This document shows positions 1-5,917 of a stretch of DNA of 5,989 nucleotides, piece by piece. The notes beneath the pieces were generated by a model that was not told where the DNA came from, made no database searches, and worked only from the letters and a program-made list of their open reading frames with translations. Both the position numbers and the translations under genes were made by a program. Source of the stretch: JALOOE01 sp964423545 (GTDB lineage Bacteria > Chloroflexota > Anaerolineae > CG2-30-64-16); contig CAYRFV010000321.1 in the NCBI GenBank assembly GCA_964423545.1, forward strand, positions 1-5,989, written 5' to 3'. Numbering within the stretch: the stretch's first letter is position 1; every line of letters starts with the position of its first letter.

Positions 1-27
1 CCCTGTGGGGGCGCGGGAGTCGACCCT

Positions 28-52
28 CCCCTCACCCTCGCAGGGAGAGGGG
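28..52 (-). repeat. REP-like hairpin downstream of the second binding-protein gene
   Basis: Bases 28-38 pair with 42-52 (ten pairs, one A/A mismatch at 34/46, three-base loop). In an overlapping alternative, CCCTCACCC (29-37) pairs with GGGTGAGGG (57-65), and GACCCTC (22-28) matches GAGGGTC (61-67). The stem starts 22 bases after the stop codon at 75-77. No U-run follows on the minus strand. The CCCTCACCC/GGGAGAGGG style resembles small dispersed repeats seen between genes in many GC-rich bacteria. That resemblance is from memory and not tested here. Confidence 0.55.
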
Positions 53-74
53 GCGGGGGTGAGGGTCGCGCTGC

Positions 75-2138
75 TTACTTGAAGAAGAACTGCTCCATGC
101 TGTAGTCCGCGCCGATAGCCTGGCCCGACTTCGGCATGTTGCCCAGCTTCTGCGACGTCACCAGGGCGTAGTTCACCTTCTCCGCCAGCGGGAAGATCCA
201 AACGTTTTCGCCATAGTTCTTGTAGAGTTCGTCCTTCAGCTTCTTGTCCGCATCGGAGTAGGGGATCGCCTGGTTGCGGGCCATCATGATGTCGTACAGC
301 GCCTTCGCCGCAGCCGGCGGCTCCTCACCCTGTTTGCCGCCGCTGGTGAACCACAGATTCCACAACGGCGCTGACTTGTTATCCAAGGCATAGTCCGTCC
401 AGGTGTTATCGGCCCACATCGGCTGGACGTCCCAGATCAGGGTTGCCTGCAATTCATTCGCCGCGGTGCGCGTGCCCCAGAGGCTGGAATCGATCTGCTT
501 TACCGGGGCCTTGAGCCCGACCTTCTTCAGGTGCTGCGACACCAGCTCGGCGTTCGGCGCAATATCCGGTGCGTGCGCGCCGTGCTCGATGGGGATCACG
601 AACGTCTTGCCGTCGGGACCGAGACGATACCCTTCGGCATCCTTCTTGTCCAGGCCCATCTCATCCAGCAGCTTGTTGGCCTTGGCGACATCGTACGTCG
701 CGCCGACCAGCTTCGGCTTCTGCGCGAAGGTGTAGTAGACGTTGTCGATGATCTCCTGGTAGTTGATCGCAGCGGCAATCGCCTGGCGGAAGCGCACGTC
801 GTTGACGACCTTGCGCCAGTTGTCATCCTTGAAGGTCAGGTTCAAGAAGAAGGCGCTCGGATCGACGTGGTTGTCCATCAACTGCGCCTTGATGCCGGCC
901 TTGGCCTCGTTCTCCTTGTAAAGCGGGAGCTTGTTCAGGCCCGTGCTCTCGCGGACGAAGTCGACCTCGCCGTTCAGCACCTTCAGGGTCAGCATCTCGA
1001 CGTCGTTCACCTGCTGCGACTTGAGCTTGTCGACATAGGGCAACTGCTGGCCGGTGGTGTCCACCTTCCAGTAGTACGGGTTGCGCTCGAAGGCGAGCAG
1101 GCTCGGATTGCCGGAGGGGACGCCGATCCACGCGTAGAGGGACGGGTAGTTGACGCAGCGCGGGTTCGTCAGATCCCAGTTGTTGCAGTTCTTGTTGGCA
1201 AAGAGCTGCCACCACTCGTCCTTCAGGTTCATCTTCGCCATCTCGTCCTTGATGGCCTGGCTGTTCATATCCGCATACTTGGGATGGTACTGCTTCAGGA
1301 AGTGGCTCGGCCGGAGCAGATCGGTGTAGCCCTGCCAGCCCTTGATGCTGATCTCGCGCAGCAGACCGCCGTACGGCTCGCCGAAGGTCAACTTCCAGGT
1401 GAGGTCGTCCACGATGCTGAGCTTGCCCGGGTTGGCCCCTGCCTTGCCGCCATCGCGGAACTTGTTCGGGAAGGTCGGCGTGATCTTCTCGTTGCCGTAG
1501 ACGTCTTCCCAGACGAAGCGGACATCCTCGGTGGTGACGGGCTTGCCGTCGGACCACTTGAGGCCCTTGCGCAGCGTGAAGGTGAACTCCTTGTTGTCGG
1601 GGCTGACCTTGTAATCGCTGACGATGCACGGCTTGATGCCCTCGAGGCCGATGCCGGGCGCGCACAGCAGATTGTCGTTGGCCCCAATGAAGATGTCGGG
1701 ATTCCAGTTGGCGACCGCATGCGCGAAGTTAAGCGTGCCGCCGTATTTGCCGGGCTGCCAGTCGGGCAGGTCCGCTTCCTTGATCAACGTGCCCTTGTCG
1801 ACGACAAACGGCTGCTCCGGGATGCGCTGCTCGATGGGCGGCAGCTTGCCGGCCTTGACCAGCTCGGTCAGCATGGGCGATTCTTTGTATTTGCCGGCCG
1901 CGGCGGGCGCCGCTCCGGCGGGCGCCGCTGCGGCCTTGGTCGGCTCGGGCGCCTTGGTCGGTTCCGGAGCCTTCGTGGGTTCCGGGGCCTTGGTGGCAGC
2001 GGGCGCTGCGGTCGGAGCAGCGGCCGGGGCTTTGGTCGGCTCCGCCTTGGGCGCGGGTGCAGCAGGAGCGCCGCACGCCGTGAGCAACAGGGTCGCGATC
2101 ACGATCAACGACAGCGACCAGATCACCTTGCGGGACAT
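75..2138 (-). CDS. ABC transporter solute-binding lipoprotein, family 5 (SBP_bac_5), second of a tandem pair
   Basis: Predicted extracytoplasmic receptor delivering a solute to an ABC importer. The 687-residue product begins with a lipoprotein signal peptide: positive residues, a hydrophobic stretch, then lipobox LTAC with Cys22 as the lipidation site. Residues 23-83 form an Ala/Pro/Lys/Glu tether with three TKAPEP repeats at 49-66. The binding domain follows: KYGGTL at 131-136, and the family 5 hallmark FTFTLRKGLKWSDG (185-198) followed by TTEDVRF. The protein ends in FFFK. The start is supported by AAGGAG at 2146-2151, seven bases before ATG. It is longer than usual for the family because of the tether and about 50 extra residues before the domain. 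Four cysteines besides Cys22 (159, 171, 318, 328) could form two disulfides. Family 5 includes oligopeptide, nickel, dipeptide and oligosaccharide binders, so the ligand is not settled. The LacI-type neighbour mildly favours a carbohydrate. No permease is visible. Confidence 0.95.
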   Translation of the reverse strand: MSRKVIWSLSLIVIATLLLTACGAPAAPAPKAEPTKAPAAAPTAAPAATKAPEPTKAPEPTKAPEPTKAAAAPAGAAPAAAGKYKESPMLTELVKAGKLPPIEQRIPEQPFVVDKGTLIKEADLPDWQPGKYGGTLNFAHAVANWNPDIFIGANDNLLCAPGIGLEGIKPCIVSDYKVSPDNKEFTFTLRKGLKWSDGKPVTTEDVRFVWEDVYGNEKITPTFPNKFRDGGKAGANPGKLSIVDDLTWKLTFGEPYGGLLREISIKGWQGYTDLLRPSHFLKQYHPKYADMNSQAIKDEMAKMNLKDEWWQLFANKNCNNWDLTNPRCVNYPSLYAWIGVPSGNPSLLAFERNPYYWKVDTTGQQLPYVDKLKSQQVNDVEMLTLKVLNGEVDFVRESTGLNKLPLYKENEAKAGIKAQLMDNHVDPSAFFLNLTFKDDNWRKVVNDVRFRQAIAAAINYQEIIDNVYYTFAQKPKLVGATYDVAKANKLLDEMGLDKKDAEGYRLGPDGKTFVIPIEHGAHAPDIAPNAELVSQHLKKVGLKAPVKQIDSSLWGTRTAANELQATLIWDVQPMWADNTWTDYALDNKSAPLWNLWFTSGGKQGEEPPAAAKALYDIMMARNQAIPYSDADKKLKDELYKNYGENVWIFPLAEKVNYALVTSQKLGNMPKSGQAIGADYSMEQFFFK
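1932..1994 (-). repeat. 18-bp tandem repeat encoding TKAPEP in the second binding protein
   Basis: Three in-frame 18-bp units encode residues 49-66 (TKAPEP repeated), followed by a partial TKA. The copies are similar but not identical in DNA because synonymous codons vary. They lie in the tether between the lipid anchor and the binding domain. Confidence 0.85.
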
Positions 2139-2145
2139 TTAGATT

Positions 2146-2151
2146 CTCCTT
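2146..2151 (-). promoter_or_regulatory. Ribosome-binding site of the second binding-protein gene
   Basis: AAGGAG on the minus strand, seven bases before the ATG at 2136-2138. The spacing and match are near ideal and fix the start codon. Confidence 0.85.
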
Positions 2152-2225
2152 CGTCCTTGACTTCGAGTGCATCGACTGGCAGCTCACCTGGCCTGCGTCA
2201 CATCCGCAGCAGCAGGCGTCCGGCG

Positions 2226-2273
2226 ACGCCACCTTCCCGATTACACGTAAATGACCATACGGGAAGGTGACGT
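2226..2273. repeat. Long inverted repeat enclosing an operator-like half-site
   Basis: CACCTTCCCG (2230-2239) pairs perfectly with CGGGAAGGTG (2260-2269). Beyond one C/A mismatch, three more pairs (2226-2228 with 2271-2273) give a 14-position stem. The 20-base loop contains ATTACACGT (2240-2248), identical to the left half and centre of the operator at 5825-5840; the right half is degenerate. It lies about 90 to 135 bases upstream of the second binding-protein gene. No T-run follows on either strand, so a simple terminator is unlikely. It may be a DNA-level binding site or an RNA processing or stability hairpin. Confidence 0.6.
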
Positions 2274-2297
2274 TGCGGTGGATCACCACCGATTCCG

Positions 2298-2329
2298 ACG
2301 CGCCGGGCATCTTGCGACGCCCGGCGCGT
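2298..2329 (-). repeat. GC-rich stem-loop just after the first binding-protein stop codon
   Basis: ACGCGCCGGGC (2298-2308) and GCCCGGCGCGT (2319-2329) form a perfect 11-bp stem with a 10-base loop. The stem begins 11 bases after the stop codon at 2341-2343. No run of U follows in the transcript, so it does not fit a standard intrinsic terminator. A 3'-end-protecting or partially terminating hairpin between two co-directional transporter genes is more likely. Confidence 0.65.
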
Positions 2330-2340
2330 GGCCCTCCTGC

Positions 2341-4437
2341 TTACTTGAAGAACAGCTGCTCGCCGGCGAAGTTCGCGGCGATGGCGAAGCCCGACTGCCC
2401 AACGTTGCCCAACTTCGCTGAGGCGACCATCGGGTACTTCACGTTTTCGACGAAGTTGATGTACGGCAGGTTGTCGCGCGTCCACTGGGTGCCTTCAGCG
2501 ACGATCTTCTTGTACTCGTCGGAGCCGGAGGCCACCTGCCAGCGGCGAGCGTCGATCTCGTACGCCTTCTTCGCCCAGGCCGGCGGCTCGACGCCCTGTT
2601 TGCCTTCACTGTTCACCCAATCGGACCACGCCACACCCGCGCGGTTCACGCTGCCCGACACGGCGTCGTTGTCCCAGCCGCGGTCGTGGCTCCACATGAT
2701 AGTGGACTGGATCTCGTTGGCCGCCCATTTCGTACCCCACAGGGACGGGTCGAGCTGCTTGACGGTGACATCCAGGCCGATCTTCTTCAGGTACTGAGCG
2801 GTCAGATCCGCCACCGGGGCGATATCGGGCGCGTGCGCGCCGTGCTCGAGCAGGATCTTGATCGGCTTGCCGCTCGGGTAGAGGCGCATGCCGTTGGCGT
2901 CCTTCTTCAGTCCCATGTCATCCAAGATCTTGTTAGCCGCGGCCACGTCGTACTTCGAGTACTGCTCGCCCACCAGCTCCAGCGGCAGCGAAGCGTAGCC
3001 GTAGTAGATGTTGTCGATCAGCTCCTTGCGGTTGATCGCGAGGCTGACCGCCTGGCGGAATTTCAGATCGCCCGCAAGCTTCTGCCAGTCGGGATCATTG
3101 AAGGTCTGATTCAAGCGCAAGCCCGAGGAGTCGACGTGCATGTCGGTCAGGATCGTCTTGAAGCCGGCCTTCGCCTCGTTCTCCTTGTAGAGCGGGATCT
3201 TCACCAGGCCGGTGGACTCGCGCATGAAGTCGATGTCGCCGGCCAACAGCTTCAGGTTCAGCATCTCGACGTTCTCGACCTGCTGCGAGGTGATTTTGTC
3301 GATGTAGGGCAACTGCTGGCCCTTGGTGTCGACCTTGAAGTAGTACGGGTTGCGCTCCCAGGTCAACAGGCTGGGGTTGCCGGACGCCTTGGGGATCCAC
3401 GGATAGAGGCCGGGGAAGTCGACGCAGCGCGGGTTGGTCATGTCCCAGTTCTGGCATCGCTTGTTGGCGAAGAGCTGCCACCACTCGTCCTTCAGGTTCA
3501 TCTTCGCCAGTTCGTCCTTGAAGGCCTGGCTGTTCACATCCGCATACTTGGCATGCCACTTCTTGAGGTAGTGGGACGGGTTGATCATCAGGGTGTAGCC
3601 CTTCCACCCCTCGATCCACAGGTTGCGGATGAACCCGCCGTACGGCTTGGGGAAGCTGATCTTGAAGGTATTGTTGTCGATGACCGACATCGTGCCCTTC
3701 TCGCCCTTGACGTTGAAGCCGACGCGGAACTCGTTCGGGACGCCGTTCGGGAAGAGCTTGTCGTTGCCGTACATGTCCTCGAAGGTGAAGCGCACGTCCT
3801 CGGTGGTGACCGGGGTGCCGTCAGACCACTTCAGCCCCTCGCGAATCTTGAAGGTGAAGTCCTTGTTGTCGTTCTCCACCTTGACGCTCTCGATCACGTT
3901 CGGCTTGATGCCGTCCATGCCGATGCCCTGGCCCTGGAAGACCGCCTCGTCCATCATCACGAAGACGTCCGGGTTCCAGTTGGCGACGCTGTGACCCACG
4001 CGCAGCGTGCCGCCGTACTTGCCAGGCTCCCAACCGGGCTGATCCTTCGAGGGCAGCAGGGTGTTGCCATCGACCACGAACGGCACCTTCGGCAGGCGCT
4101 GGTCGACGGGCGGCAGCTTGCCGGCCTTCACCAGATCGGCCAGCATCGGGGCTTCGCTGTACTTCCCTGCCGCAGCAGGAGCGGCCGTCGGCGCAGCAGC
4201 CGCCTTGGTCGGCTCTGGAGCCTTCGTGGCAGCCGGAGCCGCCGCCGGGGCCTTGGTCGGCTCGGGGGCTTTCGTGGGCTCGGGAGCCTTGGTCGGCTCA
4301 GGAGCCTTGGTGGCGGCAGCCGGAGCCGCCGGGGCCTTGGTCGGCTCGGCCTTGGGCGCAGGGGTCGCTGCGCCGCCACACGCCGACAAGACCAGGGCCA
4401 ATACGATCACGATGGACCACCAGTAACGCTTCAACAT
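2341..4437 (-). CDS. ABC transporter solute-binding lipoprotein, family 5 (SBP_bac_5), first of a tandem pair
   Basis: Paralogue of the downstream binding protein; well over half of the domain residues match by eye. The 698-residue product has a signal peptide ending in lipobox LSAC with Cys20 as the lipid anchor. A tether with TKAPEP-type repeats (residues 43-79) follows, then the binding domain with KYGGTL and a FTFKIREGLKWSDG hallmark followed by TTEDVRF. Shared blocks include KAGKLPP, NLKDEWWQLFANK, NWDxTNPRC, ESTGLxKxPLYKENEAKAG and EHGAHAPDIAP (531-541). The protein ends in LFFK. Only two cysteines remain after lipidation (328 and 338), in the NWDxTNPRC loop shared by both proteins. The ribosome-binding site AAGGAG lies at 4448-4453, ten bases before ATG. 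The gene lies 174 bp downstream of the repressor gene in the same direction, so it may be read from the repressor promoter. I see no convincing promoter or operator of its own. The ligand is unknown; oligosaccharide or oligopeptide are the main options. Confidence 0.95.
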   Translation of the reverse strand: MLKRYWWSIVIVLALVLSACGGAATPAPKAEPTKAPAAPAAATKAPEPTKAPEPTKAPEPTKAPAAAPAATKAPEPTKAAAAPTAAPAAAGKYSEAPMLADLVKAGKLPPVDQRLPKVPFVVDGNTLLPSKDQPGWEPGKYGGTLRVGHSVANWNPDVFVMMDEAVFQGQGIGMDGIKPNVIESVKVENDNKDFTFKIREGLKWSDGTPVTTEDVRFTFEDMYGNDKLFPNGVPNEFRVGFNVKGEKGTMSVIDNNTFKISFPKPYGGFIRNLWIEGWKGYTLMINPSHYLKKWHAKYADVNSQAFKDELAKMNLKDEWWQLFANKRCQNWDMTNPRCVDFPGLYPWIPKASGNPSLLTWERNPYYFKVDTKGQQLPYIDKITSQQVENVEMLNLKLLAGDIDFMRESTGLVKIPLYKENEAKAGFKTILTDMHVDSSGLRLNQTFNDPDWQKLAGDLKFRQAVSLAINRKELIDNIYYGYASLPLELVGEQYSKYDVAAANKILDDMGLKKDANGMRLYPSGKPIKILLEHGAHAPDIAPVADLTAQYLKKIGLDVTVKQLDPSLWGTKWAANEIQSTIMWSHDRGWDNDAVSGSVNRAGVAWSDWVNSEGKQGVEPPAWAKKAYEIDARRWQVASGSDEYKKIVAEGTQWTRDNLPYINFVENVKYPMVASAKLGNVGQSGFAIAANFAGEQLFFK
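4201..4311 (-). repeat. 18-bp tandem repeat encoding TKAPEP in the first binding protein
   Basis: Residues 43-79 contain three consecutive TKAPEP units, a TKAPAAAPAA interruption, a fourth TKAPEP and a final TKA. All are in frame in the lipoprotein tether. The number and order differ from the paralogue's tether, which is consistent with repeat gain or loss by slippage or recombination. Confidence 0.85.
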
Positions 4438-4447
4438 GTCTCCCGTT

Positions 4448-4453
4448 CTCCTT
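4448..4453 (-). promoter_or_regulatory. Ribosome-binding site of the first binding-protein gene
   Basis: AAGGAG on the minus strand, ten bases before the ATG at 4435-4437. A second GGGAG (4440-4444) is only two bases from the start and too close to work. The spacing is slightly long but acceptable. Confidence 0.75.
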
Positions 4454-4497
4454 TTTGGCTGGGTGTAGGAAGTTGAACTGCCACGGCCATGGAAATG

Positions 4498-4543
4498 GTA
4501 GGGGCGATCCGTGTGCTCGCCCAGGGCAGATGCTGCCCCTTAC
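4498..4543. repeat. Small cruciform-type repeat between repressor and first binding-protein genes
   Basis: Outer arms GTAGGGGC (4498-4505) and GCCCCTTAC (4535-4543) are complementary with one bulged base. Inside, GGGCGA (4502-4507) pairs with TCGCCC (4517-4522), and GGGCAG (4524-4529) pairs with CTGCCC (4533-4538). The inner hairpins compete with the outer stem. The layout resembles a short dispersed hairpin repeat rather than a promoter or terminator; no U-run follows. Confidence 0.45.
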
Positions 4544-4580
4544 GATGGATCCGGCTTTTCACCACCTCCTCTCCGGCGAT

Positions 4581-4599
4581 GCCGCCCTGCGCAGGCGGC
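4581..4599 (-). repeat. Short GC hairpin after the repressor stop codon
   Basis: GCCGCC (4581-4586) and GGCGGC (4594-4599) flank CTGCGCA. The inner CCTGCGCAGG (4586-4595) is itself a palindrome, giving a compact hairpin 12 bases downstream of the TGA at 4612-4614. There is no T-tract afterwards, so termination here is doubtful and read-through into the binding-protein genes remains possible. Confidence 0.4.
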
Positions 4600-4611
4600 C
4601 CGGCTTGCCCG

Positions 4612-5784
4612 TCAGGCCGGCGCGCCTGCCGGCGCCACATGCCGCGCTCGCACCTGTCTGGCAGCCGGCGCGCCGCGGAGCGCCGCGACGGGAAGCGCCG
4701 CCAGAGCGGGGAACTCGGCGGCATATCCCGCCAGCACCGCTTCGGCTGGGCCTACGACCGGCGCCGGGCCGGTCGAGCCACGTCGCACCAGCACCGCGGG
4801 CACACACACCGAGCGCGGCGGGCGCTCGGGGTCGCGCATGCGATCGACGCAGAGGCGCATCGCGGTCCGGCCGACCTCCTCGGCATGCACCTGTACGGTG
4901 GTCAAGGGCGGGGTGAGATAGCACGAAATGGCAATGTCGTCGAAGCCGGCTACCGAGATATCTTCCGGAATGCGCATGCCGCGCTCGTGAACGGCGCGCA
5001 GGACGCCGATCGACAACAGATCGTTGATCACCAGGATAGCCGTGGGGCGGGGGGAGCGGTCGAGCAGGCGTTGCGCCGCCCGATAGCCCTCCTCCAACGT
5101 CACGCCGCAATGCTCGATGAGCGTCTCGTCCCCCTCCACCCCGGCATCCCTTAACGTCTCATGGTAGGCCAGCAGACGCTCCTGTCCCAGCGGCGGTCCG
5201 GCCACCCCGAACACGAAGCCGATCAGGCGATGCCCGAGATCCAGGAGGTGCTGCATCATCTGCACCGCGCCGCCGGCATGGTCCGATCGCACGGAGTCCA
5301 GCCGCTCGTCGATCTTCGTCGCCTCGCCGATCAGCACGACCGCGTTGCGCCGGCCGACGATCCGGCGCACCTCTTCGACCACGTGATCCTGGAACGCGAG
5401 GATGATGAGCAGCCCATCGACGCGCCGGCGCAGCACCGCGCGCACCGCCTCGCGTTCGCGATTCGGATCGAGCGCTGTGTTGACCATCAATATGTCATAG
5501 CCACACGCCTGGGCCTCAGATTCGGCCCCCTGAAGAAGCTGCCAGTAATATGGGTTGCCCGTATCAGGAACCAGCAGGCCAATGGTCTTGTTCGTGCGGA
5601 GGCGCAGCGATTGTGCGGCTGCATTCGGCTCATAGCCGAGCTGAGAAGCGGATTGAAGGACGCGGGCGCGAGTTTCGTCAGCCACCGAGATCGACCCGCC
5701 GGTGCGGCCGCTCAGCACATAGGACACCGTGGCCCGGGAAACCCCTGCCAGATGCGCGACGTCAGCTTGCGTCGGAGATCTCAT
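4612..5784 (-). CDS. LacI/GalR-family transcriptional repressor with an Ala-rich C-terminal extension
   Basis: DNA-binding regulator of 390 residues. An N-terminal helix-turn-helix lies at residues 5-25 (DVAHLAGVSRATVSYVLSG), with recognition residues Arg17, Ala18 and Tyr22. The hinge helix at about 54-63 carries Leu60, the position that in this family inserts into a central CpG step. The periplasmic-binding-protein-like effector core runs from about 67 to 340. Its landmarks are TIGLLVPD (67-74), NPYYWQL, VDGLLII (122-127), SDHAGG (166-171), INDLLSIG (253-260) and GFDDIAISCYLTPPLTTV (280-297). The core ends near RRGSTGPAP (residue 342), where LacI proteins normally stop. The remaining 48 residues are low-complexity, with 18 alanines. 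No strong ribosome-binding site is visible; AGGG about 11 bases before ATG is the best candidate. The start fits because the helix-turn-helix sits at its usual distance from the N-terminus. A promoter and palindromic operator lie directly upstream, so autorepression is likely. The effector cannot be read from sequence; sugars are typical. Confidence 0.95.
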   Translation of the reverse strand: MRSPTQADVAHLAGVSRATVSYVLSGRTGGSISVADETRARVLQSASQLGYEPNAAAQSLRLRTNKTIGLLVPDTGNPYYWQLLQGAESEAQACGYDILMVNTALDPNREREAVRAVLRRRVDGLLIILAFQDHVVEEVRRIVGRRNAVVLIGEATKIDERLDSVRSDHAGGAVQMMQHLLDLGHRLIGFVFGVAGPPLGQERLLAYHETLRDAGVEGDETLIEHCGVTLEEGYRAAQRLLDRSPRPTAILVINDLLSIGVLRAVHERGMRIPEDISVAGFDDIAISCYLTPPLTTVQVHAEEVGRTAMRLCVDRMRDPERPPRSVCVPAVLVRRGSTGPAPVVGPAEAVLAGYAAEFPALAALPVAALRGAPAARQVRARHVAPAGAPA

Positions 5785-5824
5785 AAAGCCATCAGCCCTG
5801 ACCGCTCGTAAGAGGTGCGTGTCC

Positions 5825-5840
5825 CATTACACGTGTAATG
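5825..5840. promoter_or_regulatory. Probable LacI-family operator (perfect 16-bp palindrome)
   Basis: CATTACACGTGTAATG is a perfect inverted repeat centred on CpG. This is the symmetry and centre expected for LacI/GalR-family sites, where hinge-helix leucines insert at the central step. It begins three bases downstream of the -10 hexamer and covers the expected transcription start, so a bound repressor would block initiation. Its place 41 bases upstream of the repressor's own start codon points to autoregulation. It could also serve a gene beyond the right end of the window. Confidence 0.82.
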
Positions 5841-5843
5841 CGC

Positions 5844-5872
5844 TTAATACACCATCCGTGAGGTTTTGTCAA
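5844..5872 (-). promoter_or_regulatory. Sigma70-type promoter of the LacI-family gene
   Basis: On the minus strand, TTGACA (5867-5872) matches the -35 consensus fully. It is followed after exactly 17 bases by TATTAA (5844-5849), which matches four of six -10 positions. Transcription should start near 5836-5838, leaving a leader of about 50 bases before the ATG at 5784. The start site falls inside the palindrome at 5825-5840. This region is clearly less GC-rich than its surroundings. It may also drive the two binding-protein genes by read-through. Confidence 0.8.
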
Positions 5873-5917
5873 ACTCCGTTGACCGGTACGGAATGGAGCG
5901 CAGCCAGGTCGACGCGT

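Noticed and set aside
531..2270. 579-codon open frame on the plus strand antisense to the second binding-protein gene
   Set aside because: It mirrors a well-supported gene and its translation is low-complexity Val/Leu/Arg/Ala/Asp-rich sequence without recognisable domains. Long antisense frames are expected in GC-rich coding DNA.
2298..2329. Intrinsic terminator separating the two binding-protein genes
   Set aside because: The stem is strong but no U-run follows in the transcript, so it is listed only as a stem-loop.
2686..4476. 596-codon open frame on the plus strand antisense to the first binding-protein gene
   Set aside because: Same reason: it is the complement of a gene with clear family motifs, signal peptide and ribosome-binding site, and its own product resembles no known fold.
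4482..4493. CCACGGCCATGG as a second operator upstream of the first binding-protein gene
   Set aside because: It is an imperfect palindrome and does not resemble CATTACACGTGTAATG; its centre is GC rather than CpG.
4431..4724. Possible small gene on the minus strand across the gap after the repressor, with GAGGAG before GTG codons near 4565
   Set aside because: The purine-rich stretch directly abuts the GTG with no proper spacing. The frame overlaps both the repressor's 3' end and the next gene's start, and the product is basic low-complexity sequence without homology I recognise.
5785..5795. Four-codon upstream frame (ATG GCT TTA TGA) overlapping the repressor start
   Set aside because: Too short to support from sequence, with no clear ribosome-binding site; chance overlap is likely.
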